A program made the position numbers and the translations under genes. The notes beneath the pieces are model-generated. The model made no database searches. It was given only the letters and a program-made list of their open reading frames with translations, and was not told where the DNA came from. Below are positions 47,201-59,200 of a DNA stretch of 64,000 nucleotides, piece after piece. This DNA comes from Streptomyces griseoaurantiacus (GTDB lineage: Bacteria > Actinomycetota > Actinomycetes > Streptomycetales > Streptomycetaceae). The stretch's first letter is position 1. Each line of letters begins with the position of its first letter. The DNA lies in contig BNBP01000006.1 in assembly GCA_014656015.1 (NCBI GenBank), positions 92,799-156,798 on the forward strand, in the 5' to 3' direction.

Positions 47201-50200
47201 TCGACATGCTGCCCGCCGCGGAGCGTGACCCGGTAGCGGCCGTGGCCGTTGTCCTTGGTGGACACGAGATAGGGATCCGTGTCCGGGCCGGCCCAGGGCG
47301 CCGTGTCCGGACCGCTCCGGGCGTAGCTGCCGTCGGCCCGTTGGGTCAGGGTGACCAGCGCGGAGCTGTCCAGCTGCTGGGTCTGGTGGGGGCGCTGCCT
47401 TCCCCAATTGCGGCCGACGACGCGGCCGGAGGAGTCCACATACTGGGAGTGGGTGTCGAAAGCACCTCGCAATGTCAGATCGAAGGCGGCCAACTGCATC
47501 ACATTGTGCGGGTCGTGCCCGGCGGCGAACGCCTTCATGGCCAGGTCGACCAGCTGCAGGCCCCGGGACGGCGAGGAGTCGGGCGCCGGAAGGTGCAGTG
47601 CCACGGCAGCGGTGGTACCCCTGTCCGGCAGCGACTGGAACCATTCGGAAGCCTTGACGAACGCCCAGTACGCCTGCGTCATCTCGGTCGTGCCCACCGG
47701 GGCCGAAGGGGGCAGCTGCAGCGCTCGTCGGGCGAAGGCCGCCGGGTCCCGCATCGTGCGTATTTGTCCCGCCACCCATACGGGCATGGGAAGCGTCACG
47801 AAGTCACTGAGGGCCGTGCCCGGCGGTGCGGTGACCGCCCTGGCGAGGAACGCTCGGTAGGCGTCGGCGTTGAGGAGGACCCTGCCGTCGCCGTGGTCCC
47901 GGCGGTTGGCCGCGGCAGCGCGCTTGAACAGGTCCAGGGTGAACGGAGCGACGTCCTTGAGCTGCGGATCGTCGCTCCGCATCCTCTCCACGGCCCCGAT
48001 GCCGCGCACGAGGTCGTGGTAGGAGGGGTCCTCGCCGACGCGGGGACCGAAGGTCTGGCGCAGGGCGCGCACCAGGCGCAGGGTCGTGTCGAGGGTGTGG
48101 CCGGGCACGGGGTCGGGCCCGGTGTGCAGGCCGGCGGTGCGGGCGAGATCGGCCAGTTCCGTGTCGAGCGGCTCGGGATAGTACTCCACGGTGTGCGCGA
48201 GCCCGCCTCGCACGTCGTCGAAGACGAACCAGCGGGGTTTGCCGGTGTCGGGATCGAGGTCGTAACCATTGACGCGGTCGCCGGCCCGAACCCGCTTACG
48301 GGTGCCGTTGGCGACGACCTGGGAGAGGGGGATCGTGGTGAGCGGGTCGACGGCCCGGGGGAGGGGGGCGTCGGAGTGGGTCCGCTTGTACGCGCCGTGG
48401 CGGTAGGCGCCGCCGGTCCAGCAGGCGTCGAAGTTGATCCAGCCCCGGTCGCCCAGACGGCTCACGCTCGGCCGGCGCTTGAGCCAGCCGGTGATCTCCT
48501 CGCCCGAGGCGGGGTAGACGGAACCGTCCTTCTGCGGCACTTGGACGTACTCCGGCGTGCCGTGCATGAAGACGTGATGGACCGGCTCGCCCGGTGCGGC
48601 GCCGACCCGTGGACGAACCCCCTGCTTCAGCGCCCTGGCGGAGGAGACGTAGCGGTGGAGCAGGTAGTCCTGGTTCAGCTTGCGGTAGGTGGCTTCCCGA
48701 GTGGCGAAGTCACTCGGGTCGAGGACGGCTCGTCCGATCTGCAGGGTGGGGTCGTCGTCCGCGACGACGGTGTAGCTGACCATGTTGCGTTCCCAGGCGG
48801 GCACGTCGGTGGTCTGCGTGGTCGGGTCGCTCATGACCTCGTCGGGACGGCTGGTGATCCAGTCGCCGACGGGCAGGCCGGTCCGCTTCTCGAGGAAGAC
48901 GCGGACCTTTCCGTCGTCGGCCTTCTGGGTGTCAGGGTTGCCGCTGGTGGACCAGACCGGCCGGTTGAGCCGGTGGGCCAGGGCGCGGGGCAGCTCCAGC
49001 TGCCGGCCACCGGCGTGGGGGACCAGCAGTACGACCGGTACGTCCGGCGGCAAGGCGGTCAGTGCCGGGTCCAGGGCGAGCAGTTCGGCGAACACGTCCA
49101 CCGGCACCGTCATGCGGTCGTCGTTCGGCGTGGTGACGGTGAGGGCGTAGGGGCTGCCGCCGGTCTTGATGACGTAGGGACGCGGCTTCCCCGCGGCCGG
49201 GCGCCACGGTGCCGGACGGGGATCCGTCGTCCGGGACCGCCCGGACTGCGCTCCGTTGTCCTGCCAGACCGAGTCCAGATCCAGGTCGACCGTCCGGTCG
49301 GCGGCCGCGCCGCTTCCCCAGTCGCGCCCGTACCGGGTGCCGTCGGGGGAGGTGAGCGCCAGCCCTCCGGACAGGGCCCCCCGCATGGCGAGCCCGATGG
49401 CGGCGATGGTGGCGAGACCGGAGGCCTGCGCCGCGCCCGGGGCTCCGGCGAACAGGAGTGCCATGTCGTAGTGCTCGGTGGTCAACGGCGTGGCCGCGTC
49501 CAGCACCAGCACCCGCCGGGTCACCGCGTCCAGGTCCAGCGGTCCCTGCCGCAGCGCGGGGTCGCTGTCGTTCGCCCGCAGCGTGTCAAGACGTCCCACG
49601 GCGTCGTGCAGTTGCTGGTATCGGGGGCTCTGGACGATGTCGGTGCCGAAGCTTCGGACCAGATGGTCCCGGTACGGGTCCTGCGGCTGGGACGGCGGTT
49701 GCGAGGTGACCGAGCCGTCGGAGTGGGTCGGTGCCAAGGGCGCGGCCGACACCGCGGCGGCCGGGATCCAGAAGTCGGGAGACGTGGGGACGAAGTCGGC
49801 GGCGGCCGTGGTGCCGGGCGTGTCGAATATGCCGGTCAGCGACGAGTGCCCGCTGTTCGGGAGGGGAGCCACCTGAAGCCTGCCCTGGGGCGCCCATACC
49901 GTCCGGCCCGTGGAGAGAGCGACGGCGAACCGCAGCGGCAGCGACGCGTCGATGGACGGCGGGACGGGAGGCATGCCGGTGGCCGGAGCCGTGCTGCCCC
50001 CGGAGCCGTGGACGGCCAGCACGACCTGCGTGGTGCGCAGGTCCCGAACGGCCAGCGCCGGGTCGAGAGCGAGGAGTTCGGCGACTTCGGCGTTCGTCAC
50101 GTCGACGGGCGGCATGCCGGGAAGCGCGATCCGTACCCGACCCGGGCCGGCGTTCTGAGCGGACACGACGAAGCCGTGCTTGCCCTGGTCGACCCAGGGC

Positions 50201-53200
50201 GCCTGGGCCGATCCGGTGAGGCCGTAGGTGCCCTGGGGCTGTCGGGTCGCGGTGAGTACCGCGGAGGAGTCGACCACCTGGCCCGGTTGCGGCGCGCTCC
50301 AGTTGCGGCCGACGGGTCGCCCCGAAGGGTCGAAGTACAGCGAGTGATCGCCGAGAGCGCCTCGCAGGACCAGGTCGAAGGCTCCCAGTTCCGCCGGGTT
50401 GCGGGGATTGAGTCCGGCAGCGATCACCGCGGTGGCCAGCTCGACCAGCCGGCCCTGCAGTGCGGGGTCGGGTGTGGGCAGGTGCAGTGCCGCGGCAGCG
50501 GTGGCACCGATGTCGGGCACCGACTGAATCCATTCGGCCGCCTCGACGTACGCCCAGTACAGCCGGGTCATCTCCGCCGCCCCCACCGGGGCCGAGGGTG
50601 GCAGCTGCAGCAACCGTGTGGCGAGGGCCGCCACGTGCGGCAGGTTGCGCAGTTGATCCGCCGCCCGTACGGACAACGGGATCTGTACGAAGTCGCTCAG
50701 AGACGTGTTCGGCGGTGCGGTGGCTGCCCGTGTGAGCAGCCCTCGGTAGGTGTCGGCATCGAGGACGTCCCTGCCGTCGCCGTGGTCGCGGCGGTCGGCC
50801 CGGGCCGCGCGTGTGAACAGCTCCAGGGTGAACGGGGTGATGTCCCTGAGGTGGGGGTCGTTGTCCCGCATCTTCTCCAGGGCGCCGATGCCGTGCAGGA
50901 GGTCCGGGTAGGTGGGGTCCTGGCGGAAGCCGGGGCCGATGCCCGGGCCGAAGGCGTGGCGCAGGGCGCGCACCAGGCGCAGGGTCGTGTCGAGGGTGTG
51001 GCCGGGCACGGGGTCGGGGCCGGTGTGCAGGCCGGCGGTGCGGGCGAGATCGGCCAGCTCCGCGTCTAGGGGTTCGGGCCAGAACTCCAGGGCACGCGAA
51101 TCGTTCCCTCGTGCGTCGGCATGCAGGAGGAACCTGGGGACACCGGTGCTGGGGTTGACGGCGTAGGCGCTGACGCGATCGGCTGCTCGCACGCGCTTGC
51201 GGGTGCCGTTGGCGACGATTTGGGCGAGGGGAGGCTGGGCCAGCGGGTCCGTGGCCGGGGGGAGCGCGACGTTGGAGCCGATGAGCCTGGCCGCGCCTGG
51301 ACGGTAGGCGCCGCCGGTGAAGCAGAGGTCGAAGTCGATCCAGTCCTGGTCGCGCAGACGCTTGACGCTCGGCCGACGCTTCAGCCAGCCGGTGATCTCC
51401 TCGCCCGAAGCCCTGTAGGTGCTGCCGTCCTGTTGCGGCACCGAGACGGCGTCAGGGGCGCCGTGCATGAGGACGTGATGGACACGCTCGCCCGGCGCGG
51501 CCCCCACCGTAAGGGGAGTCGGCGCCGTCTCCTTCCTGATGGCGGGGTAGAAACGGGCGTACAGGCGCGCCCGGTGGATCGTGCGGTAGATCGACTCCCG
51601 AGTGGAGAAGTCCTGCGGGTGGAAGGCGGCTCGTCCGATCTGCAGGGTGGGGTCGTCGTCCGCGACGACGGTGTAGCTGACCATGTTGCGTTCCCAGGCG
51701 GGCACGTCGGTGGTCTGCGTGGTGGGGTCGCTCATGACCTCGCCGGGACGGCTGGTGATCCAGTCGCCGACGGGCAGGCCGGTCCGCTTCTCGAGGAAGA
51801 CGCGGACCTTTCCGTCGTCGGCCTTCTGGGTTTCCGGGTTGCCGCTGGTGGACCAGACCGGCCGGTCGAGCCGGTGGGCCAGGGCGCGGGGCAGCTCCAG
51901 CTGTCGGCCACCGGCGTGCGGGACCAGTAGCACGACCGGAACGTCCGGCGGCAGCGCGGTCAGTGCCGGGTCCAGGGCGAGCAGTTCGGCGAACACGTCC
52001 ACCGGCACGCTCGTGGTGGCACCGTCGAGCGTGGTGACGGTGAGGGCGTAGGGGCTGCCGCCGGTCTTGATGACATAGGGACGCGGCTTCCCCGCGGCCG
52101 GGCGCCACGGTGCCGGACGGGGATCCGTCGTCCGGGACTCCCAGGACGGCGCTCCGTTGTCCTGCCAGACCGAATCGAGGTCCATGTCGAGTGAGCGGTC
52201 GGCGCCCAGGCTGCTGCCCCAGTCACGTCCGTACGGCGTGTCGTCGGGGGCCTTCACCGCCATCCACGTGGACATCGCTCCGCGCATGACCAGCCCGACG
52301 GCGGCGATGGCGGCGAGGCTGGGTGCCTGCGCCGCGTCCGGGGCGGTGGTGAAGCGGAACAGGGCGTCGTAGTGGCCGGTGCTCAACGGTGTGCCCGGGG
52401 GCAGCACCAGCACGCGCCGGGTGACGGCGTCCAGGTCCAGCGGACCCTGCCGCAGCGCGGGGTCGCTGTCGGTGCCGCGCAGGGTGTCCAGTCGTGCCAG
52501 GGCGTCGTGCAGGTCGTGGTACCGCAGGTCCTGGGTGATGTCGGCGCCGAAGGCCCGGACGAGGTGGTCGTGGTAGATGTCCTGCGACGGGGTGGCGGGA
52601 TCGGGCAGCGGGTCGGGGCCGGCCCCGGTCTGCGGGGAGGGCGGGAGGTTCAGCGAGGCGGCGGCGTCGGAATTGGTCGGGATCGGGGTCGTCGGCGTCG
52701 CGGTCGCGGTCGCGGGCTGGTTCGGGACGGCGGGAACCGGGGGAGTGCGGACCCAGTCGGCGGCGGCGGTCCCGCCGGCGGCGGGTATACCGGACAGCGA
52801 GAAGTCCCCTCTGTTTCCGGGGCGGTTGAGGTCCACCGTGCCCGAGGGTGCCCACACGGTGCGCCCGGTGGAACGGGCGACGGCGGCCCGCAGGGAGAGC
52901 GGAGCCGGTGACTGAGCCGTACCGGACGCCGGTGTTCCCGAGCCGGCCTGGGAGACGGCCAGGACGACCTGTGTGTCCTGCAGGTTTTCGGAGAGGAGGT
53001 CCGGGTCGTGGGCGAGCAGCGCGGCGACCTCCGCGTGCGGAACGCGGAGCCGCCCACCGGGCAGCGCGATCCAGGTTCGGCCCGCTCCCGCGTCCACGGC
53101 CCGGACGACGAAGCCCGTCTTGTCGCGGGCCGTCCAGGGCGCCTGCTCCTGGCCGCCGTTCCGGTACGAGCCGCCGGGCCGCAGGACGGAGACGGTGGAG

Positions 53201-56200
53201 AGGTCCACGTGCCCGCCCGGCGGCAGTGCCCCCGCCCAGTTGCGCCCGTTGGCGCGTCCCGAGGGGTCGTGGGTCAGCGACCCGGGGGCGAAGGCACCCA
53301 GCTGCTGCAGATGGAAGGCGGCCAGTTGGTGCGGGGCGTACGGGTCGCGTCCGGCGGCGATCGCGGTGGTGGCCAGCCAGCCCAGTTGATCACGCTTGGT
53401 GGGGTCGGGCGCCGGCAGGTGCAGCGCCGCCGCGGCGGCGGCCCCGGGGTCGCGCACCGAGGCGAGGTACTCCAGGGCCTTCACCCGCGCCCAGTACAGA
53501 CGCGCGAGATCCGCCGGACCGAGCGCTGCCGAGGGTTCCAGCCCCAGGACCCGCACCGCGGCGGCCTGGAGATTCGGCATGGACGTCAGCTGCTGGGCGA
53601 CCCAGGTGAGTCCCGGTATCTGTACGAAGTCGGAGAGCCGGGTGCCTTCGGGCGCGCCGGCGGCCCGCGTGAGCAGGGCACGGAAGGCGGCAGTGTCGAC
53701 GGAAGGAGTGTTGCCGCCGCGGGCCCGCAGGTCGGCGAAGGCCGCCCGCCGGAACAGATCCAGGGTGAACGGGGTGACGCTCCCCAGGTGGGGGTCGTTG
53801 CTCCGCATCGTTTCCAGGGCACCGATGCCCCGCAGGAGGCCGGGATAGGAGGGGTCCTCACCGATGCCGGGGCCGAAGGTCTGGCGCAGGGCGCGTACCA
53901 GGCGCAGGGTCGTGTCGAGGGTGTGGCCGGGCACGGGGTCGGGGCCGGTGTGCAGGCCGGCGGTGCGCGCGAGGTCGGCCAGTTCCGTGTCTCGGGGCTC
54001 GGGCCAGAACTCGAGGACATTGCCGGGGCGTTGCCCCACGTCGGTGGAGGTGAACAGACGCACATCCTGCGGTGAGCCCACATAGCCGACGGGGCGTTCA
54101 AGCGCCCTCACCCTCTTGCGCATGCCGTTGGCGACGACCTGTGCGAGAGGGGTGTCGGCCAGCGGGTCGGCGGTCGGCGGCAGGGGGGCACCGGCGTTGG
54201 TGAAGGCGGTGCCGGGATGCGCACCGCCCGTCCAGCAGGCGTCGAGATAGATCCAGTCCTGGTCGCGCAGACGGCGCACGCTCGGGCGCCGCTTGAGCCA
54301 CCCCGTGAGTTCCTGCCCGGTGGCCTCGTAGGTGGAGCCGTCCTCCTGCGGTGCCATGACGTGACGCGGACTGCCGTGCATGGCGAGGTGGTAGACCCGT
54401 TCGCCGGGCTTGGCACCGACCGTCAGGGGGACGGTCGCCAGGGCCCGGGGGAAGGCGGGATGCTGGTGCTCGACGAGGGTCACCCGGTGCAGGTTGCGGT
54501 ACTGGGGCTCCCGCAGCCCGGCGAACTCGCCCGGATGGAACGCGGCCCGGCCGAGCTGCTGGGTGTTGTCCCCGTCCGCGACGAGGGTGAAGCTGACCAG
54601 ATTGCGCTCCCACGCGGGGACGTCCGCGGTCTGCGTCGTCTCGGTCTCGCTCAGGACCTCGCCGGGAGTGCTGAGGATCCAGTCGCCGCGGGGCGTCCCG
54701 GGCCGCTCGAAGAGGAAGATCCTGGTGGTGCTGTCCGACAGGCCGTCCTGGGCGGGATAGCCGCTGGTGGACCAGACGTTGCGACCGAGCCGGTCGGCGA
54801 GGGCACGCGGCAGGTCCAGCTGCCTGCCTCCGGCGTACGGGACCAGCAGCAGGACCGGTACGTCCTGCGGCAACCCGGACAACGTCGGATCCATGGCCAG
54901 CAGTTCGATGAACACGTCCGCGGGCACACTGGTGCGGGCGCCGTCGCTGGTGACGACGGTGACCGAGTGGGGGCTGCCGCCGGCCGCGACCACGAACGGC
55001 CGGGGCCGCCCCGCGGCCGGGCGCCACGGCGCCGGCCTGGGGCCGGTCGTCTGCGGCTGGGTGATCGGCTGCCCTGTGTGGTCCCAGACGTTGTCCAGGT
55101 CCAGGTCCAGCCCGTGACTCGCCCCTGGATCGTCGAGCCACTCGCGTCCGTACGGGGTGCCGTCGGGGGCGGTGATCCCGCGCGGTTCGGACAGCGCTCC
55201 GCGCCCGGCCAGCCCCAGCGCGGCCAGGGTGGCGAGGCGGGGCGCCCGCACTATGGCCGGGTCCTGGGCGAGGCGGAACAGGTCGCGGTACTGGGTGGCG
55301 CCGATCGGCGCCGCGGGGTCCAGGAGCAGCACCCGCCGGGTGACGGCGTCCAGGTCCAGCGGACCCTGCCGCAGCGCGGGGTCGCTGTCGGTGCCGCGCA
55401 GGGTGTCCAGTCGCGCCAGGGCGTCGTGCAGGTCCTGGTAGCCGGGAAGCTGCGTGACCCCGGGGCCGAAGATCTGGATCAGGTGGTCTTCGTACGTGTC
55501 GACGGGAGCCTGGGGGTCCCCTCCGACCGTCGTCACGGTGAGGGGCGGTGTGTCCAGGCCCGCCTCGACCTGCGCGATGCGGAGCGTGGTTTCGAGGAGG
55601 TTGTTGAAGTCGTTGTAGGCGTCGAGGGCGTCGTCGGTGATGCCGCTGGTGGTCGGGATGGTCTGCAGGGCGCGGTCCACCGTGGCGTGGAAGTCGGTGA
55701 GGCCGGTGAGGGCGTCGTCGGGCAGGCCGGTGGGGAGTGGGGTGATGCGTGGCGTACTGGTGGGGAGGTCGCCGACGAAGCGGGCGATGCGGCCGAGGTT
55801 GCGGTCGCGCAGACCGCCTTGGGCCATGCCGTCGCCGGTGAGGGTGGGGCGTCCTTCGGCTGCTTCCCGTTCGTAGGTTTCCAGTTCGGCGGGGTCGATG
55901 GGCTCGTTGTAGCGGCCCATGAGGCTGCCGGAGATGTTGATGCCCTGGACGGGTTCGATGTCTTTGCTGGTGGACTTGTCGGTGTATTCGTCGGGGAGGC
56001 CGACTTGGTGGCCGAATTCGTGGGCGCCGATGCGGGAGCCCGCGCGGAGGTTGACGGGGATGCGGTGGTGCGAGGGGCGTTTGCCGGGGGCGGGTGTGTA
56101 GACGTCGGCGAGCCAGTCGGTGTCGGGGTCGCCGTGGGCGACGCGGACGGGGGTGACGTGGAGGATGTCGCCGTTGGGGAGTTTGTGCCCGGGAGTGTTG

Positions 56201-59200
56201 TAGACGGCGTCGATGTCGGCGGACAGTTCGGTCCACAGGTCGGCGAGTTGCTGGGCGGTGAGCGGGTCGCGGGTGGTGAGGGCGGTGCGGACCTCGATGT
56301 CGGTGTAGTTGACGTCGTTGTGGGTGAAGCGGCGCACGCGGAAGGTGCCGTGGACGGTGGTGGGCTGGAGAACGCCGTTCATGTCCGGCGTCTGCCGGTT
56401 GACACTGGTCCAGGTGTGCTGACGCAGGACGGGGTCGCCGGCGGCGGCGCGCGCCCGCCACCAGTCCTGGCCACCGCGTTCGAGGACGCTCGTGGCGACC
56501 GAGTTGTCGACACCGTAGGGCACTCCAGGCGGGGGCAGTGCATCGAGCCCGCCGTCCGGGCGGGGGGTGGTGGCCGGGATGGTGAGGTCGGGGTTCGTGT
56601 CCGAGGTGTCGGTGGGTGCTTGCGGATCTCCGCCGGTGTTGGCGTTTGACATGCTGTGGATCAGCCAGCGCAGGCCGTTCCACGAGTCTTCCGGGTAGCC
56701 GTAGGCCTGGTTGTAGGGCTGGGAGAATTCCCGCAGCCAGGGCAGGGTGAGTGTTCCGGTGCCTCCCGCGTCGGGCCGCTGGGCGTCGATGGTTCCCAGC
56801 GCCTGCATGGTCGGGTCGAAGCCGGGGCTGCCGGGTCCGAAGTCCGGACCGTAGATCTCCCGCGCCGCCCGGAGCCAGGACAGCAACTGCTCGGGTGTCG
56901 GAGTCTGCTGGAGCCCGCCGCTGATCCGTTCTCCTATCTCGAGGAGCGCGTCGTGACTGGGCTCGGGGTAGGCGTAGTGCCAGCTGACGTCGACGGGATT
57001 GCCGATGTCGGCGGTTTCCAGAAGGTAGCGGTCCGGCTTGCCGTCGCGGGCCGGGGTGGCGAAGATCGTCTTGTTCACCGCGACGATGGGCTGGTCCACG
57101 CGGTTGCTGATGTGCTGGATGCCGCGGGGGAAGTGGAGGGGGTCGTTGGTTCCCGGCGGGTAGTCGGAGACCTCGCATGCCTCGGCCAGCACCATGTCAC
57201 GGGGGCGCAGCCGTCGGAAACTTCCGCGGCGCCCGAAGAACCCGGCGATCTCGCCCAGTGACGCATACGTGACGTCGTCGTCCGTCGTCGGCACTTGTCC
57301 GCCCATCGACGTGCCATGGAAGCTCATGACGTAGGCCGGATCGAACGGCAGCGGATGCAAAGCCGACTCGCGAACGATGGTGCTCTCGCCGTTCGGCCCT
57401 TCCCGCACCTCGGCGTAGGCGAAGTGCCTGATCTTCCCGTCCAGTCTCCCCTGCTTCGCCCTGACGGGGTCGCCGGGTTGCATCATGCTGCGCCCGTAGG
57501 AAGTCTGCCCGTTGGGAAGGGTCATCGTCGTGGAGGCGATCTCACGGTCGTCGATCCGCCTACCGTGGATGTCGGTCACCCCACCCGGGACGGCACGGGT
57601 GCGCTGGCCGGGCCTGTTCGACACCCACACGATCGCCGTGCCCCCCACGCGCATCAGCGGGTCACCGCTGGTTGTCCGCCCGCTCCAGTCGACCGTGCCG
57701 TGCGTCGACCAGGTCCGTACCCCCAGAAGGTCCGAGACCGTAGCGGGTCCCTCCAGTGCCTGCGAGCCTGCCTGGGGCACCGCGATCACCAGATCACCTC
57801 GCTGCTGCCACGCCGGATCGTGACGCAGGAGTTCGGCGAACTCATCCCAGCCGTTGGGCACGAGTACGTTTCCGTCACGGTCGTTCAACCACGGCCCCTC
57901 GGGGCCGCCCTCGGCCGAGACGATCCACTGCCGCTGCTGCGGCCAGGGCGCGTCGACTCTGGTCACCCTGCCGCTCGGGCTCACCTTGAGATACCGGTCC
58001 ACTCGCGGCCGGCCCGCACTCCCTGTCCAGTCACGGCCCACTCGACGCCCGCCGGTGTCCCGCACCAGCCACTGATCGTCCAGCGCACCACGCCGATCCA
58101 GGTCGAACGCACCGATCGCCGCCAGGCTCGTCGCACGACCCGCCCTGTCCGCGGCCACCACCAGCTCGTACAGCCGGTCGATGGTCGCCGTGTCGGTCGG
58201 CGCGCCGTAATCCAGATGCAGCAACCGCCTCGCCAGAGCATCAAGATCCGGCTGCTCGCCGACCAGATCCGTCAGCACATCGTCGGCCCAATCCGCCGTC
58301 TCCGGCGACACACCGGTGTAGGTCGCGTCATACGACTCGTACGGATCACCAGGAGCCTGAGGATCACCACCGACCGTCAGGGGCCTGCCCGTGCTGGGCG
58401 TCGGGTCCGAGTCGTTCGACGTGGTGGGCGCGGGGCGCGGGCCGTCGGGGGCGGTGCCCGGCGAGAAGGAGGACCGGATGCCGGAGGAGGTGGACGGATC
58501 GGAGCCGAGTGGGTTCGGGGCGATCGAACCCGCGCCGGGGGACTGGGTGGGTACGGAGTAGGGGGACGGAGCGGCGACCCAGTCGGCGGCGGCCGTGGTG
58601 CCGTTGACGGCGGGCAGACCGGCCAGCGCGTAGGGCCCGTTGCTCCCGATCCGGGCGACCATGCTCGCGCCCTTGGGAGCCCAGACGGTCCGGCCGGTGG
58701 AACGGGCGATGGCGGGTTGCAGCGGCGGGGGCGTGTGGGGCTGCGCCGTGTCGCCTCCGGAGTAGGACATGTCCAGCGCCACGTCCGTCGTCTCCGGGTT
58801 CAGCTCGTTGAGATGCGGATCGTTCGCCAGGAGTTCGGCGACCTCGACGTAGGGCACGACGAACTGGCGCCCGCCGGGCACCGTGATCCGGACGTGGTTC
58901 GCTCCCGCGTCCTCGGCCGACACGACATAGGCCTGGTTGCCCTGGCCGATCCAGGGTGCAGTCTCCTGGCCCAGGTTGTCGTACGTGCCGTCGGGCCGCT
59001 GGGCCAGGGTGTGCACGGTGGAGAGATCCACACGTTCGCCCGGTGGGACGGGTGTCCGCCAGTTACGACCGTTGGGGAGGCCGGAGGAATCGTAAGTCAG
59101 CGACTGGTAACCGAGAGCGCCTACTTCCTCCAGGTGGAAGGCCGCGAGCTGGACCGGATTGTACGGGTCGCGCCCGGCGGCGATCGCCCTGGCGACGAGC

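Larger units (their letters stand above)
55506..58344 (-). repeat. Divergent repeat R2 with zincin insertion
   Basis: Starts after the linker GGDPQAP with DPYESYDATYTGV. It has an A-type sub-domain (QWIVSAEGGPEGPW, VRTWSTHG) and a caspase-like module with altered flanks. In place of A' comes a separate metalloprotease domain. The linker GGDPQAP recurs near 56.6 and 55.5 kb and bounds the pieces. Confidence 0.8.

Noticed and set aside
42559..51069. A plus-strand open frame of more than 2,800 codons opposite the giant gene
   Set aside because: It is the antisense shadow of the repeats. It is Gly/Val/Arg/Glu-rich, shows no family motifs, and its codon third-position bias is wrong; high GC content removes stop codons.
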